Source: Cristatella mucedo (taxonomy: Eukaryota; Bryozoa; Phylactolaemata; Cristatellidae). From it: DNA of 64,000 nt. This document shows, in pieces, positions 11,508-21,908 of this stretch. Below the pieces are notes generated by a model. That model was not told the origin of the DNA and made no database searches. It worked only from the letters and a program-made list of their open reading frames with translations. The position numbers were made by a program, and so were the translations under genes. The stretch lies in the NCBI GenBank assembly GCA_009760855.2, contig WPIO01000004.1, forward strand, positions 3,354,501 to 3,418,500, written 5' to 3'. Position 1 is the first letter of the stretch, and each line of letters starts with the position of its first letter.

Positions 11508-12288
11508 AGAGAGGGGAAGAGAGTCAGAGTGGGTAATAGATGGAGAGACGCTCGTGCACTGGCAGGAGGCAAATGTCACCACGACAGTTTTCGCACTAAT
11601 GCCAACCTTTAACGTTTCTTTAAAATGCTGCAGTCTGCCGCAGCAGATTGTAGGAAGGAGCGATGATGAATTAAGGCAGGTTACCAGCTTCGGCCGCCCC
11701 GCGGTTGCCGCCACATCACGGTTGGTTGACGCCCCCCCCCCGGGGTCGACCTCTCGTGCTCTCGCGTGCTCACTCGCACAGGCTCGCATGCTCGCACACT
11801 CAGCGCACACGCTCGTTCTCACCATGCTAGGTTTTGTTCCAAATCCGAAGGACACCCAGTTATTGATGCTGTCCGCTCTCTTCGAACTCGTCAAGACGAA
11901 CGTGCTCTTCTGGCCAGCCGGAGCGTCTATCCACGTGATACTCGGGCACGGGGCGGTGGCGCACGTGGATTGAAACGTGCCGCCCGCTGCAGGAGACTGC
12001 AAAACCGACGAAACGACGATCGGCGATCGCGCTCGCTCACTCAGTTTGACATCGTCGCTGCTGTCGCTGATGCTGCTGCCGCCATGCTGAAGTTTCATAC
12101 TTCGCTTCTTTTTGCGTTGAATCTAGACCGCCACCGCCGCCGCCGCCGCCCCCGCGATGCCACTGCTGCCCCCAAGATGGCGCCGCTGCTGCCCCCAAGA
12201 TGGCTCCAACGCCGCCGCCCGTGTTGCTCCTTACCGATACGAAGAGAGCTGCTGCGGCGAGCAAAAATATCACCCTGCACGGCGACAT
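8929..12288 (-). CDS. domA: secreted FRRS1-type DOMON-domain protein, five exons
   Basis: Reconstructed by splicing 12288-12235, 11996-11823, 9710-9482, 9265-9165 and 8997-8929. The total of 627 nt gives 208 residues plus a stop, with frame kept across every junction. Order: signal peptide (1-18), DOMON domain (about 19-152), short Ser/Ala/Thr-rich linker (about 153-186), hydrophobic tail (187-208). The DOMON call rests on paired Cys near the N-terminus (STC...PCPS), W.DAPAG, a NNWVSFGFG strand, a following Met, DCYDINGT, a late VYTCTF strand and the closing IIAEGKM, as in FRRS1-like proteins. DOMON domains of this family bind haem or sugars and act outside the cell; this protein has no cytochrome b561 part. 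Sequons NGT and NRT are present. The ATG has A at -3. The gene is the paralogue of domB (55-61.6 kb). The exact ligand is unknown. Exon 5 is the weakest part. Confidence 0.75.
9165..9265 (-). CDS. domA exon 4: short stalk
   Basis: 101 nt. The acceptor ttttcatttccag is in phase 1 and the donor ATG|gtgagt is in phase 0. It codes [26 protein letters not shown]. The start matches domB exon 4 (SPAVKTYHNGRYPSS), which supports the call. It lacks the long mucin-like run of the paralogue. Confidence 0.7.
9482..9710 (-). CDS. domA exon 3: C-terminal half of DOMON domain
   Basis: 229 nt, entering in phase 0 after the acceptor attttacag and leaving in phase 1 before gtaagc. It codes [23 protein letters not shown] and YAIIAEGKM. 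Exon 3 of domB is also exactly 229 nt with the same phases and about 40 percent identity by eye, with DCYD, NG, GTS, NR.AT.NQ, C.F, LP and AEG kept. Confidence 0.82.
10055..10785 (+). mobile_element. LINE-B relic in domA intron 2
   Basis: Fragments of RT ([10 protein letters not shown] near 10075), the C-terminal domain and the 3' UTR (gtgctgacactgtgcatgct). Multiple frameshifts and an internal deletion near 10665. Confidence 0.75.
10790..10931 (-). mobile_element. SINE-2 in domA intron 2
   Basis: Sense strand: A box tggtctagcggttaaggtgc, B-box-like gtcgtgggctcgagcccc, then the LINE-B-like tail gcgcctgaatagagattaag and a T-rich end. One of the clearest SINE-2 copies. Confidence 0.85.
11321..11411. 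repeat. (TA)n microsatellite
   Basis: About 45 uninterrupted TA units in domA intron 2. Confidence 0.95.
11466..11522. repeat. (GA)n microsatellite
   Basis: Imperfect GA run in domA intron 2. Confidence 0.9.
11823..11996 (-). CDS. domA exon 2: N-terminal half of DOMON domain
   Basis: 174 nt, phase 0 at both ends. The acceptor is ttttgcag and the donor is ATG|gtgaga. It holds the Cys pair, CPSITW, DAPAGQ, LTSSK and NNWVSFGFG. These line up with CPSVSW, DSPAGQ, LTSSK and NNYVAFAFA in domB. A second AG seven bases further in (ctcctgcag) is a possible alternative acceptor but would change the phase. Confidence 0.8.
12235..12288 (-). CDS. domA exon 1: signal peptide
   Basis: Codes [18 protein letters not shown] and is followed directly by the donor gtaagg. 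It is a classic signal peptide: a basic residue, then a hydrophobic core [10 protein letters not shown]. It is 54 nt long and ends in phase 0, exactly like exon 1 of domB. The start has A at -3 (caaccATG). Confidence 0.75.
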
Positions 12289-12552
12289 GGTTGCTGAAGC
12301 CTTCTGACGAATTGACGCTGAAAAATGCCAGGAGCCAAACGTTCAGTTGGGTGACGGAGCTAATGACGCACTGGAGTGGACGTGACGCTCGAAAGAACAG
12401 GTGACCACCACCACTTGGCCGCCACCAACCGGAGGCTTCAACAGGGGTAAAAGTGACCCACCGACGACGACTTCGCTGATGCTGCCGTGCAGCACTTAGA
12501 TATCCGCTTTCGCTATTTAGAGCTCTCTCCTTTTTGACTCGCTTACTCTGGG

Positions 12553-12627
12553 ACTCTCTCTCTCTCTCTCTCTCTCTCGATCTCTCTTCCTCTCTCTCTC
12601 TCTCTCTCTCTTTCTCTTTCTCTCTCG
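12553..12627 (-). repeat. (GA)n tract on sense strand, probable 5' UTR of domA
   Basis: (CT)n on the plus strand with few interruptions. It sits between the candidate TATA element and the domA ATG. Confidence 0.8.
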
Positions 12628-12632
12628 CCCTT

Positions 12633-12642
12633 CGTTTATATC
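12633..12642 (-). promoter_or_regulatory. Candidate TATA element upstream of domA
   Basis: On the sense strand this reads gatataaacg, about 345 bp before the domA ATG and just before a (GA)n tract. The identical 10-mer lies upstream of domB. Core promoter role is inferred. Confidence 0.35.
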
Positions 12643-12971
12643 CATCTCGCGTGCACTCTTCAAGTTCCAGGCTAAGCCTGGATTTGTGAGGCATGGGCGT
12701 TACAAATACTTGGACCAGCTTGGCCGTGGCATGCTCATCTAACCAGGCCCGCATGGTGAAAGGGTACGCAAGCTCGCACACACACAGGTAAGTATCCACG
12801 TACGCACCATAGGTCAACATATTTACAGAGTAAGGTCTGCGGCTACAAACGCCGTTACACGTGCACGTGATGCGTGACACGCGTTACGCATGTCACGTAA
12901 CGTCCACCTGTACGTGTAAGATGCTTCTGGCTTTCACTTTTCCGCACGAGATGAAGTTTCTTTTTAGCTAA

Positions 12972-13225
12972 TGGTAGTAGTAATAATAATAATAAATTGG
13001 ACATAGCGCCATCAGAGAACTAATTCTAGGCACTTTACGTCTGTTGCAAAGGAAGCGCAATCAAGTAGTTAGAGGCGGCTTTCTCAATAAACAACATTAA
13101 TAGCATGGTTAGGGGTGACATGCACAGGGTCAGCATGCAAGTTTGGTTAGCGGCAGCATGCACAGTATCAGCACGCATAAGCGCATAAAGAACGATTCGC
13201 AGGGACTCACTAAATGCTTGAAAAA
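12972..13225 (-). mobile_element. LINE-B 3' end
   Basis: Reverse (att)n tail, hairpin end and 3' UTR up to the last codons of the RT ORF (gcagggactcactaaatgc). Confidence 0.8.
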
Positions 13226-14447
13226 TAATAGAATAAGATGGATAATAAAAATAATAAGATTGATATAGGATAGATGTATGCACGCAGAAACCACTCTCAC
13301 ACTTCAATCGGGCGCAAGAGAAGTCTCAGACGCATCGTTCCGTGGGTCATCGGGGCTTTGTTGAGTGACCGACCGAGGCAAGTCTACGCACTTGCACGCA
13401 CATAGAAGTTGCATACGCAAAAGAGCGGCAGCATTCGATCTTTCGCTCATCGACTCAAATATCACGTTTCTCGGGCGAGCTTTTCCCTGGGTTGAGGTGC
13501 TCGCTCTTCACGAACCAGGTCACAGGTAAGTATGGTCCAGCAGCAGACAATCCTTTAGTATCCACTTGTAGTGCTGTGATAGCCGCTGCAGTTTATATGC
13601 CGCTATATAAGCGAAGCTGCTCGATCGGGTAAACTTAACTTTAATTTAAATCAATTTGTCCCTCTAAAGCTTACCGGCGTTTATTGGAAGGCACACGCCT
13701 GAAGAGAGGAGGGTAGAGAGCGGCCGTATAGCTACAGAACCTCATTGTTCTCTAATTCATTCTTTCGTAATTAATAATTTATTCTTCCGCATTGTTCGGC
13801 TCGGCTACACTTGAGTGACGGGTTCGCGCTCTGGTAACATCCGTTGATGTCTCTTTGTCGACACGTTTCTCTGCAGGGCAGCAGCGATAATGATGAGCAG
13901 AAGTCTAGAATGATGATTGGAACGCCGGCTGTCATATCTTGCTGTGGCTCCGCGACGTCCTGTTGCACGCGTGCTAGCCGATGCTGACAGCCTGAAGGTC
14001 TGCCATGTAAGCGCTAGACAGGCACGCCCCTAAGGCCACGCCCCCAAGTCCTCTAGTTTTAGGGCATGTAACTGCAGGCTTCTGGCATCGCCTGCAGACT
14101 GACTGACTCTGCAGCAATACGTTCGAAATTAAAGACGCACTTGTTACGCTCAGCTTGCTGCACACCCCAGTGGACTCGTCTTCATTGTTTGAACGTGCCT
14201 TGTATGCTTACTTATACATGCTTCAGTGCATGCAACTGATCAGACTTCCTGCTAAGCGGTGGCCCTGTGTGACTTGTTGTGTTCTTTTGCATTCTGCTCT
14301 AAGCATCATAATTCTTGTATGTTTTGCATGCTTACGTAGGCTTGAAAAAACGCGATTCTCATCGACTCCACGGTTATTGATTCTAGTGCAGTAAGTTGTT
14401 AGTCATTCTCATGAATATTTTTCTCTTAAACTGCGTTGTAGCAAGGG
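13226..14447. other. Unique DNA without supported genes
   Basis: Only short open frames; no motif or splice-supported exon seen. Confidence 0.5.
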
Positions 14448-14535
14448 CCTAATAATAATTATTATATTATATTTGTTATTGCGTCCTCAGAGAACTCAAT
14501 CTCTTTCTAGGCACTGTACATTTGAAGGAAAGGAA
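14448..14535 (-). mobile_element. Short LINE-B tail
   Basis: Reverse (att)n tail and hairpin (cctcagagaactcaatctct), truncated after about 85 bp. Confidence 0.75.
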
Positions 14536-14539
14536 GCCG

Positions 14540-15215
14540 CAGGATCAGACGCTTACAGCAGGTGCACAACTCTACAGCTAGGCATGTCTGTGGTGCAACA
14601 CTCTACAGCTAGGCATGTCTGTGGTGAGCTTCCCAGTTGCCACATCATACCATTTCTCGCCGACTTGCACTGGCTTCAAGTCAAGCAACGGATCGACTTC
14701 AAGGTTTTGTCGCTCACTTTTAGGTCACTTCCTTCTTTGGCTCCTGCATACTTATCAGATCTGCTGCCCCACCAGCCTAAGCATCGTAACGCCCACTTTT
14801 CGGAAACTAACTGTTTATTGATACCTCGTACAAACCTTAAATCCTTTGGAGACCGTGCATTTAGTTCGTATGCTCCCAAAGCCTGGAACTCACTCCCGAC
14901 TTGCGTCAGAACATCCGCTGACTTGACCACATTAAAAAAGAACGTGAAAACGCACCTATTTAGGATAGCAATTAGTGGGTCCCTGTGATTCGTCCTTCAT
15001 GTGCTTATGCGGGCTGACACTGTGCATGCTGCCACTAACCGTACTTGCATGCTGACCCTGTGCATGTCACCCCTAACAATGTTATTCATGTTGTTTGTTT
15101 ATCAAGCATTATAGTACTCACCATTCAATTGCGTTTCGCTTTGCAGAAAATGTAAGTTGCCTAGAAAGAGATTGAGTTCGCTGAGGGCGCTTTATCAAGT
15201 AGTGCATTATTATTA
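14540..15215 (+). mobile_element. LINE-B, C-terminal RT region and 3' UTR
   Basis: The open part 14473-14988 reads [20 protein letters not shown], then [20 protein letters not shown] and a stop after SGSL. The full 3' UTR, hairpin and (att)n end follow. A 29-bp stretch (ctctacagctaggcatgtctgtggtg type) is duplicated near 14570-14625. Confidence 0.85.
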
Positions 15216-16727
15216 TTACTTGCAAGGGGGATAGGAAATGGTGGCCCATCCCTCGGCGATGGGATATATATCTATTCTTTCCCATCCCTCGGCGATGCAC
15301 CATCAGCTGAGTTTACACCTTCTACGAGTACCCGTTTTTCTTTTCACACACCGCCTCGCGATCTGATTCCAATGCGAAAAGCTCGCAGTATTCATTCTAC
15401 GAAGAGGCGTCGACTGTCTCACCAGTCAAGCCGTCCACCACGCTTTTCAAAGCGACAAAGGCGTCGCCCTCGATGACGACGACGCGCCAGCGATCGGTCG
15501 TCGTTCTCTGTTCTCTGTCTAGAACTGCGCTTGACTTTTGAGCCTTCGGAGCCTTCGGCCTCCCCCGAGTGCAGGACCACGCCCCAGTCTCGCCAACGAG
15601 CGCGCTCCAAATACTATATGCGCGCGACTCAAGGGGAAGCGGAAGTGATAGATTGACCTCGCGTGGGCGCGCCGCTTCTCTCTGACTCGCGGCCCCTACG
15701 CGCTCGCTCGCGGCGGCCGAGGTCAAGCCGGCCGCAGCGGCTGACTTCCGGGTCTGCCACGCGGTCTGCCGTCGTGCGGGCCAGCGCCGGCCGCGGCCGG
15801 AGAATAAATCCCCGACGTAGCGCACCGTCGGTCGGGCTTGCTGCGGAAGAGGGCACGGCGTCCGCCGCCGCCGCGCTGGCGCTCGGCGGAGAGACGGTTC
15901 CGGTCGCGTGCAGCTGCTTGCCCACCTGCTAGCGGCGCGTACGTAGCGGCGGCCGGCCGGCTGAGGCGCAGCCGATTCGTCGTCGCATTGGCGCGTCGGC
16001 GAGCAACTGTCAGCGGCGTCAATGCGACGCCTGCGCGGCGGTCGACTGAAGCCGCGCTGGCGGGCCAGCGGCGATCCACCGACGTCAGCGCCACGCAGCA
16101 GCACCCGCTCGCGAATGCACTCTTGGGAACTCTAGCAATGGCCGAGCCGCGCGATCGCCGGATTCTTTGCACTTTTGCCTTTTGAAAAAAGGTACCCTGA
16201 GCGAATAGTCGACTAGCTTCTCTATTAGAAGCATTTCCTTGACTCTCCTGTTCCTTAGCCGCCGACCAGCGGCGTCTTTGCTACGCTTTAGTCGGAGACG
16301 GCTTTTCGTCGAGCGGCGTGTGTGCGATCGTGGGCTTACCGGGATGACGGCTGGACGTCTTGCTTCTTCCGGCGTGCAGCGCGGGCTCGCAGAGTGAGTG
16401 GCGATGCCGCGTGGCACGAGAATTTGTAGATTGTACCCGACCAATGGGAACGAAGTTCCCGGAAGCTGTCTCCCGGATGCGAGTTTCCTAATGGTCAGAC
16501 GAAAGCGAGGCCCGCAATCAGCCGAGTGACTGGCGGAAATCTGAGAAGCCAGCTTATTATGCCTCACAGGGTTTCGCCGAGAGCGAAGTACAGCAACCCA
16601 AAAGCCTTTAGCGTTCGAAGAGCTGCGCCTCTATTTGAGTCTAGTGCTAGAAATGGCTACGGTTTCGAGGTTTCCCTATACAGAGGGTATGCAAAATAAA
16701 GGCCGAATGATGCAACAGCTTCATTGA
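15216..16727. other. CpG-rich unique DNA without supported genes
   Basis: 15246-15297 carries two copies of cccatccctcggcgatg. 15380-16450 is GC- and CpG-rich and open in several frames on both strands, as expected of GC-rich DNA. It could be a promoter island; no exon is supported. Confidence 0.45.
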
Positions 16728-16845
16728 TATAGTAATGACAATAATAAAACATTTATATAGCACCTTAAGTAGTCTCCGATCGCCTCTCAAGGCGCTGCAC
16801 ATAAGACGGAGTAAATGCTGTGATCAACAGGTGGGTCTAGATTAT
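16728..16845 (-). mobile_element. Decayed LINE 3' end
   Basis: aataataaaacatttatata, gcacctt and aaggcgctgcacat keep the order of the LINE-B tail on the minus strand; weak. Confidence 0.4.
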
Positions 16846-17024
16846 GTCTAAGTGCCGTCTACTCGCGGGACGTTGTGATGTCAATCGTGATTGATTTCAA
16901 GGCTTAGGCAGCATATGAACGAAACGAATTTTTTCTAAAAACTTTGAGATCTAGTGTGAAGTTTAAGAAGTTAGATTTCGAAAGGTAGCGATATTTCAGG
17001 AGCCTTCAAGTTAAGGCGTAGCCA

Positions 17025-17256
17025 GAAATCTGTGTTAGGTCCACTTCTTTCTGCAACTTACACGCTTCCTCTCGCTGATGTGATTCCCATGCACACAGTA
17101 GACTTTCGTTTCGTGCAGACGACTCGCACACAGCCCGTGCTTTCATATCTCCCCAGCACTCCATTGGAGGCGTGCCGAAGTCACACAAATCCCTCGCATC
17201 GTGCATTGCTGATATTCGAAACTGGATGGCAGCGAGCTCTCTGAAGTTAAATGGCA
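17025..17256 (+). mobile_element. LINE RT fragment
   Basis: Frame reads LGPLLSATYTLPLADV, a version of the RT motif LGPLLFSIYTxPL, then VDFRFVQTTRT in place of the YADD block and ADIRNWMAASSLKLN. Catalytic YADD is lost. Confidence 0.65.
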
Positions 17257-17339
17257 GGGTAGTATAGTAATAACAAATCGCTTGCTAGGCAATTTACCTA
17301 GGCTCTAAATCGAGCATCTCAATATGGCTAGCGATAGCA

Positions 17340-18220
17340 AAATAATGGTAATAATACTGATAATATTAATACACTTGACATAGCATCATCAGATAACTCG
17401 ATCTCATTCTAGGCCTTTTATATTTGCTGCAATGGAAGTACGATCGAATGGTTAGTGGTAGCATGCTCAATAAACGACGAGAATGACGAGGACTCTGCAA
17501 ATGCTGTGATGAACAGGTGAGCTTTGGCTTCTTTTTAAACGTCATCAAGTCAGGAGATGTCTCGATGTCTTTCGCGAGAGTAAGTTCCAGGTTTTGAGAG
17601 TGTAAGAAACAAAGGCATGGTCTCCAAAGATTTGACATAGTTAGAAGCACTGCTAACACGATTTAAGTAAGAAGAGCAGGCGGGCGGACGATGCCTTATA
17701 GGGGATCAGTTTTGATAGGTAGACTGGAGCATGAAGGAACCTAAAAGGGAATAGGAAAACCTTGAAGTCGGTGTGCAACTGCGACTGCGAGCCAGTGCTC
17801 TGGTCGGTGACAGTTGGTGACAACTCTTAAGCTATTTACAGACTAGCTTGGCTGCGAAGTTCTCTGCCAACAGAAGACAGCTGGTTGCATTGGCCAGAAG
17901 GTCTGTGCGCAGTTTGATCTCAGAAGTTTTGATTGGATCTCACAAATTTATGGACATATTTGAATGCGGTTTCCATCTCTAAGCGGGCTTGAATTTTGGC
18001 AATCTTCTGTAGCTGAAAATAGGCAGACTTGACTATAGAGCTTATGTGGTCATCTTGAGAAGGGTTACTTTGGAATAAGACCCCCAGGTTTCGTGCAGAT
18101 GTCATAGGAGATATGCTAGCAGAGCCCATTCTAAGGGATGAAGGGATAGTTTTCCAATATTTGAGTCACGCCAGGTTTTCCCGTAGCTATTAAGTTGGTT
18201 TTATCGTCAATTAATCTAAT
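17340..18220 (-). mobile_element. LINE-B relic, long 5'-truncated copy
   Basis: Reverse (att)n-like tail at 17340, hairpin, 3' UTR, then C-terminal RT sequence up to about 18220 (sense strand frame with SISPMTSARNLGVLFQS near 18110). Many indels. Confidence 0.75.
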
Positions 18221-18274
18221 GGAGAAAGCTTATTGCCGTCCGTGTGCGGATGATGGCATTACAAGCAGCAACGA

Positions 18275-18640
18275 AGCTGGTAGAGGTTGACGTGCTGGAA
18301 GGCTGGAAGGGAACGACAATTAAACCAATTTATTAGTAAAGGAAAAACCATGTGTTACCGCGAAACTGTAAATCTGATGTTGCTTCAATCCTTAGTACCA
18401 GCTTACCAATCTGACGTCCCAGCTCCTCCAGTCACGTGCTCTCACATCGCTCGCTCGTCAGCATCTAGTCATTTTGCTATCCTTCGCGCCCAATCGGAAT
18501 CGCTTTGCGAACGAGTCTTCTTTCTGCTCATATGCGCCGAAAGTCTGGAACTCACTTCTGGATAAGAAGGTCAATAGCTGCTTTGAAATAGTCTCTTACA
18601 AGTCTCAGTTACCGACGCATCCGTTCCAGTCGGCTTTTCC
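18275..18640 (+). mobile_element. LINE C-terminal fragment
   Basis: Frame LVPAYQSD, then SSASSHFAILRAQSESLCER and a decayed YAPKVWNSL block. It belongs to a related LINE subfamily. Confidence 0.6.
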
Positions 18641-19463
18641 TTTGCCCCACTAGCCTTGAATACGTGTTCAGCATTGTGTTCAGTGTTGTGCATCAGTGTT
18701 CACTGGTGAGCTTTGAGGGCCGCTCGGTGAAGAAAAGGGGGAACGATTTGCTGATAAGCGAGAGGCTGCGAAATTAGGGGTGCACACAAAAGGGCTGGCT
18801 GGTTGGCAGGAGGCACCAGCGCTCGGCAGCACGCCCGAGCAGACGCTATGACTCCGTCAGGTTACCCAGGCTGCGTACCATCTAAAGGCCACCGAGCAAA
18901 CGCCTCGATCGCTGCAAGCGCTCAGAGACAAGAAGGAGAAGGGTGTAGTTATGAGTTGTTATTATTGTTATCATTAGTTATGAGACGACTGCGAAGAGAA
19001 AAGCAGGCAATGAGGAAGTGAACGTGTCCAAAGCAGTTCAAGTATGGGCGTTCAAGGAATGTCACAGTCGCCAAAAAGGCCGTTCGATATTTTGTCAAAT
19101 ATCGCGACATTGTATGACTTTGAGACTCTTCGAGCAACATTAAAAGCCTACCTGCGAATGTATTATATAGCATATGATCGTTCACTGGAATCGACTTTTA
19201 TTTACCTATACACGATCCTATTGATTATGTTCGCGGCAATTGTAAGAAATTCGCTGCTGCAGCTCACGCTCCAATCCTAATAGTTCTTTAGCACGAGCGC
19301 AGCAGCAACGGAGCGGCTATAGTCTTTGAAACTAGTGTGTGACCGGCCAAGCTGTCGCCTCGCTTCGCGAATGGCACAGCACGCTAGCCGACGAGCAACA
19401 CCACCAGTTTATCCTCCCTACACACGGAGCAGAGCGAAGCACCACTCTCCTCGCCCCTCTCGC

Positions 19464-19624
19464 CCACCGGAGTCCCCACCGGAGTCCCCACCGGAGTCCC
19501 CACCGGAGTCCCCACCGGAGTCCCCACCGGAGTCCCCACCGGAGTCCCCACCGGAGTCCCCACCGGAGTCCCCACCGGAGTCCCCACCGGAGCCCCCACC
19601 GGAGTCCCCACCGGAGTCCCCACC
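19464..19624. repeat. 12-bp minisatellite, about 13 units
   Basis: Tandem ccggagtcccca. One unit carries a T-to-C change (about 19590). Because 12 is a multiple of 3 each frame gives a four-residue repeat (PPES, HRSP on plus; GTPV, WGLR on minus). No evidence that it is translated. Confidence 0.95.
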
Positions 19625-19687
19625 GACTCCCTTTCAAAACAAACACTAATAGCACGTCCGGGCTGCTTACCACATCGAGTGTCACAG

Positions 19688-19862
19688 CCTGCTGACCCTG
19701 TGCATGTCACCCCTAACCCTATTATTCATTTTGTTTGTTTTTCAAGCATGATTTTACTTACCATTCAATTGCATTTCACTTTGCAGCAAATGTAAAGCGC
19801 CTAGAGAGAGATTAAGTTCTCTGAGGGCGCTTTATCAAGTGAATTATTATTACTATTATTAT
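19688..19862 (+). mobile_element. LINE-B 3' end
   Basis: 3' UTR from about gctgaccctgtgcatgtcac, hairpin gcgcctagagagagattaag and (att)n. Confidence 0.85.
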
Positions 19863-20289
19863 TAGCCCACTCGTACAGCGATCAGGGGCAGTGTCATCAA
19901 TTAAATAAAACCACACAAGTCACAGAGGCTAACAAGATATTCATACGCACTCTAAAGGTGGCCGGAAACGGCAGCCATGAAGAGCACCCACAATAGAAAA
20001 GTACCTTCAAGGTCATAACTTAATATAACAAGTCTGTGTCCTTGCCTAGATCGACATATTTCAAAGCCACGGGTAGGCTACACGATTACAGCTTCAGCCA
20101 TAGTGTAAAACTCACTATTTGGAATCCCAAAGTACAACCAAGTCCTTCGAATACCACCGCAAAAATGACTGATTAGTACATATGACATATCCGGTCCCTA
20201 TATTTAGGAATTCAGAGATCGCAAGTGATTTTTAGCGATGTCCTAATCTGGTGATACAGATTTCGAGCATTTCTCTATCGTTAATCAGT

Positions 20290-20544
20290 GAAGATGTTTT
20301 CTTTCCGGCCTGAGTGTATGTAAATGTGCATCTCCATCTGTGTAACGCTACAAAGCCACGAAGACGAAGTGAGTGTTACGCAGCAGAGCTTTCTATGGCT
20401 CGATATAAAAGCCTGAACTACTTTCGGTACGCATTCTGTTGCCGACAGACTTCGTCTCGCGCAACTAAGAGAAACTGAGAAGCATTGCTGTATTGAGAAA
20501 GCAGCCTGGGAAGCGAATAGCATTGAAGTAGCAGCTCATGACAG
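20290..20544 (-). mobile_element. LINE-A 3' part (left half of split copy)
   Basis: Reverse LINE-A 3' UTR and ORF end. It continues at 20982 after the LINE-B insertion. gacag at 20540-20544 is the left target-site duplicate. Confidence 0.8.
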
Positions 20545-20939
20545 TTTAGACATAATTTCCCAATACCTCGTACAAATCTCAAATCCTTTGGAGACCGTGC
20601 ATTTAGTTCGTATGCTCCCAAAGCCTGGAACTCACTTTCGACTTTTGTCACAACGTCCCTGGACTTGACCACATTAAAAAAAAACTTAAAAACACACCTA
20701 TTTAGAACAGCCTTTAGTGGGTCCCTGTGATTCGTCCTTCATGTGCTTAGGCTTGCTGACACTGCGTATGCTGCCACTAACCACACTTGCATGCTGACCC
20801 TGTTCATGTCACCCGTAACTATGTTATTCATGTTGCTTATCAAGCATGATATTACTCACCATTCAGTCGCGTTTCCGTTTGCAGCAAATGTAAAGCGCCT
20901 AGAAAGAGATTGAGTTCTCTGAGGGCGCTTTGTCAAGTG

Positions 20940-20981
<42 letters not shown>
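20545..20981 (+). mobile_element. LINE-B inserted into LINE-A
   Basis: Starts in the C-terminal RT region ([20 protein letters not shown]), then the complete 3' UTR, hairpin and a long (att)n. Flanked by gacag on both sides. Confidence 0.88.
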
Positions 20982-21240
20982 GACAGCCGGAAGGATTTGC
21001 CAAAGTTAGCAGCAGGAGAGTAGATTTTGTCGCGTAAGAATTGTGGTAGCGAGTTCCGCAGTCGAAGACCTTCAGAGCAAAATCCCCCATCATCGCAAGT
21101 CTTTGAAGCACATAAATAGAAAAACTATTTGTCTTCAATAGAGATCGAAAGACGCGTGAAGCTATAACTCGTGAAGAAGTTCAGCTAGGTGGGAAGAAGT
21201 CAGGCCATGGCGGGCCTTGAGGGTGAGTGCTACACATTTG
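20982..21240 (-). mobile_element. LINE-A (right half of split copy)
   Basis: Begins with the second gacag and reads on in the LINE-A ORF on the minus strand (RLRNSLPQFLRDKIYSPAAN type, with changes). Confidence 0.75.
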
Positions 21241-21782
21241 CTCTGTGCAGCTCACCCGGCCCGGACACTGTAAGGATTGACAGGTTGATAGCTCTTTCTT
21301 GATTCGGCGGGTGGTGGTGCATGGCCGTTCTTAGTTGGTAGAACGATTTGCCTGGATGATTCCGATAACGAACGAGACTCTAGCCTGCTAAATAGTTCAC
21401 TGATCTCCGACGGTCGGGCTGGACTTCTCAGAGGGACAAGCGAGGTTTAGTCGCACGAGATTGAGTAATAAAAGGTCTGTGATGCCCTTAGATGTTCCGA
21501 GGGGCCGCACGCGAGCTACACTGAATGCATCAGCGTGTTTTACCCTGATCCGGAAGGATCGGGGTAACCCGATGAACCGCCCTCCTCAACCTGTCGCTGC
21601 AGGTCACAATTGAGTCTGTCGAAATGGGTGCGATTATGACGACCTTGGCCTTTGGTGTTTGCCTTCATGCACGGCAGGGTATATCCCGGCTGGCATTACC
21701 ATATACTTACTTAATGGGACAGTAACAATTCAGCTGCGAGCTATGGTCGGGTTTGCACAATACATTTTCTCTTAAATGTGGT
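21241..21782. other. Unique DNA without supported genes
   Basis: No coding signal or named repeat recognised. Confidence 0.45.
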
Positions 21783-21784
21783 AA

Positions 21785-21819
<35 letters not shown>

Positions 21820-21908
21820 TACTCGATAAAGCGCCCTCAGAGAACTTAATCTCTTTCTAGGCGCTTTAGATTTGGCGCAAAGGGAAATGCAATTGAATGG
21901 TAAGTATG
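21783..21908 (-). mobile_element. LINE-B 3' end
   Basis: Reverse (att)n, hairpin and about 50 bp of 3' UTR. Confidence 0.85.

Noticed and set aside
11260-11536. Frames rich in alternating Ile and Tyr
   Set aside because: Translation of a (TA)n microsatellite in domA intron 2.
15397-16172. Long overlapping frames on both strands at 15.4-16.2 kb
   Set aside because: GC-rich DNA has few stops; no domain, no paralogue and no consistent splice sites were seen.
20941-20980. CRISPR-like or regulatory array of att repeats
   Set aside because: Simple (att)n tail of LINE-B, seen at most of its copies.
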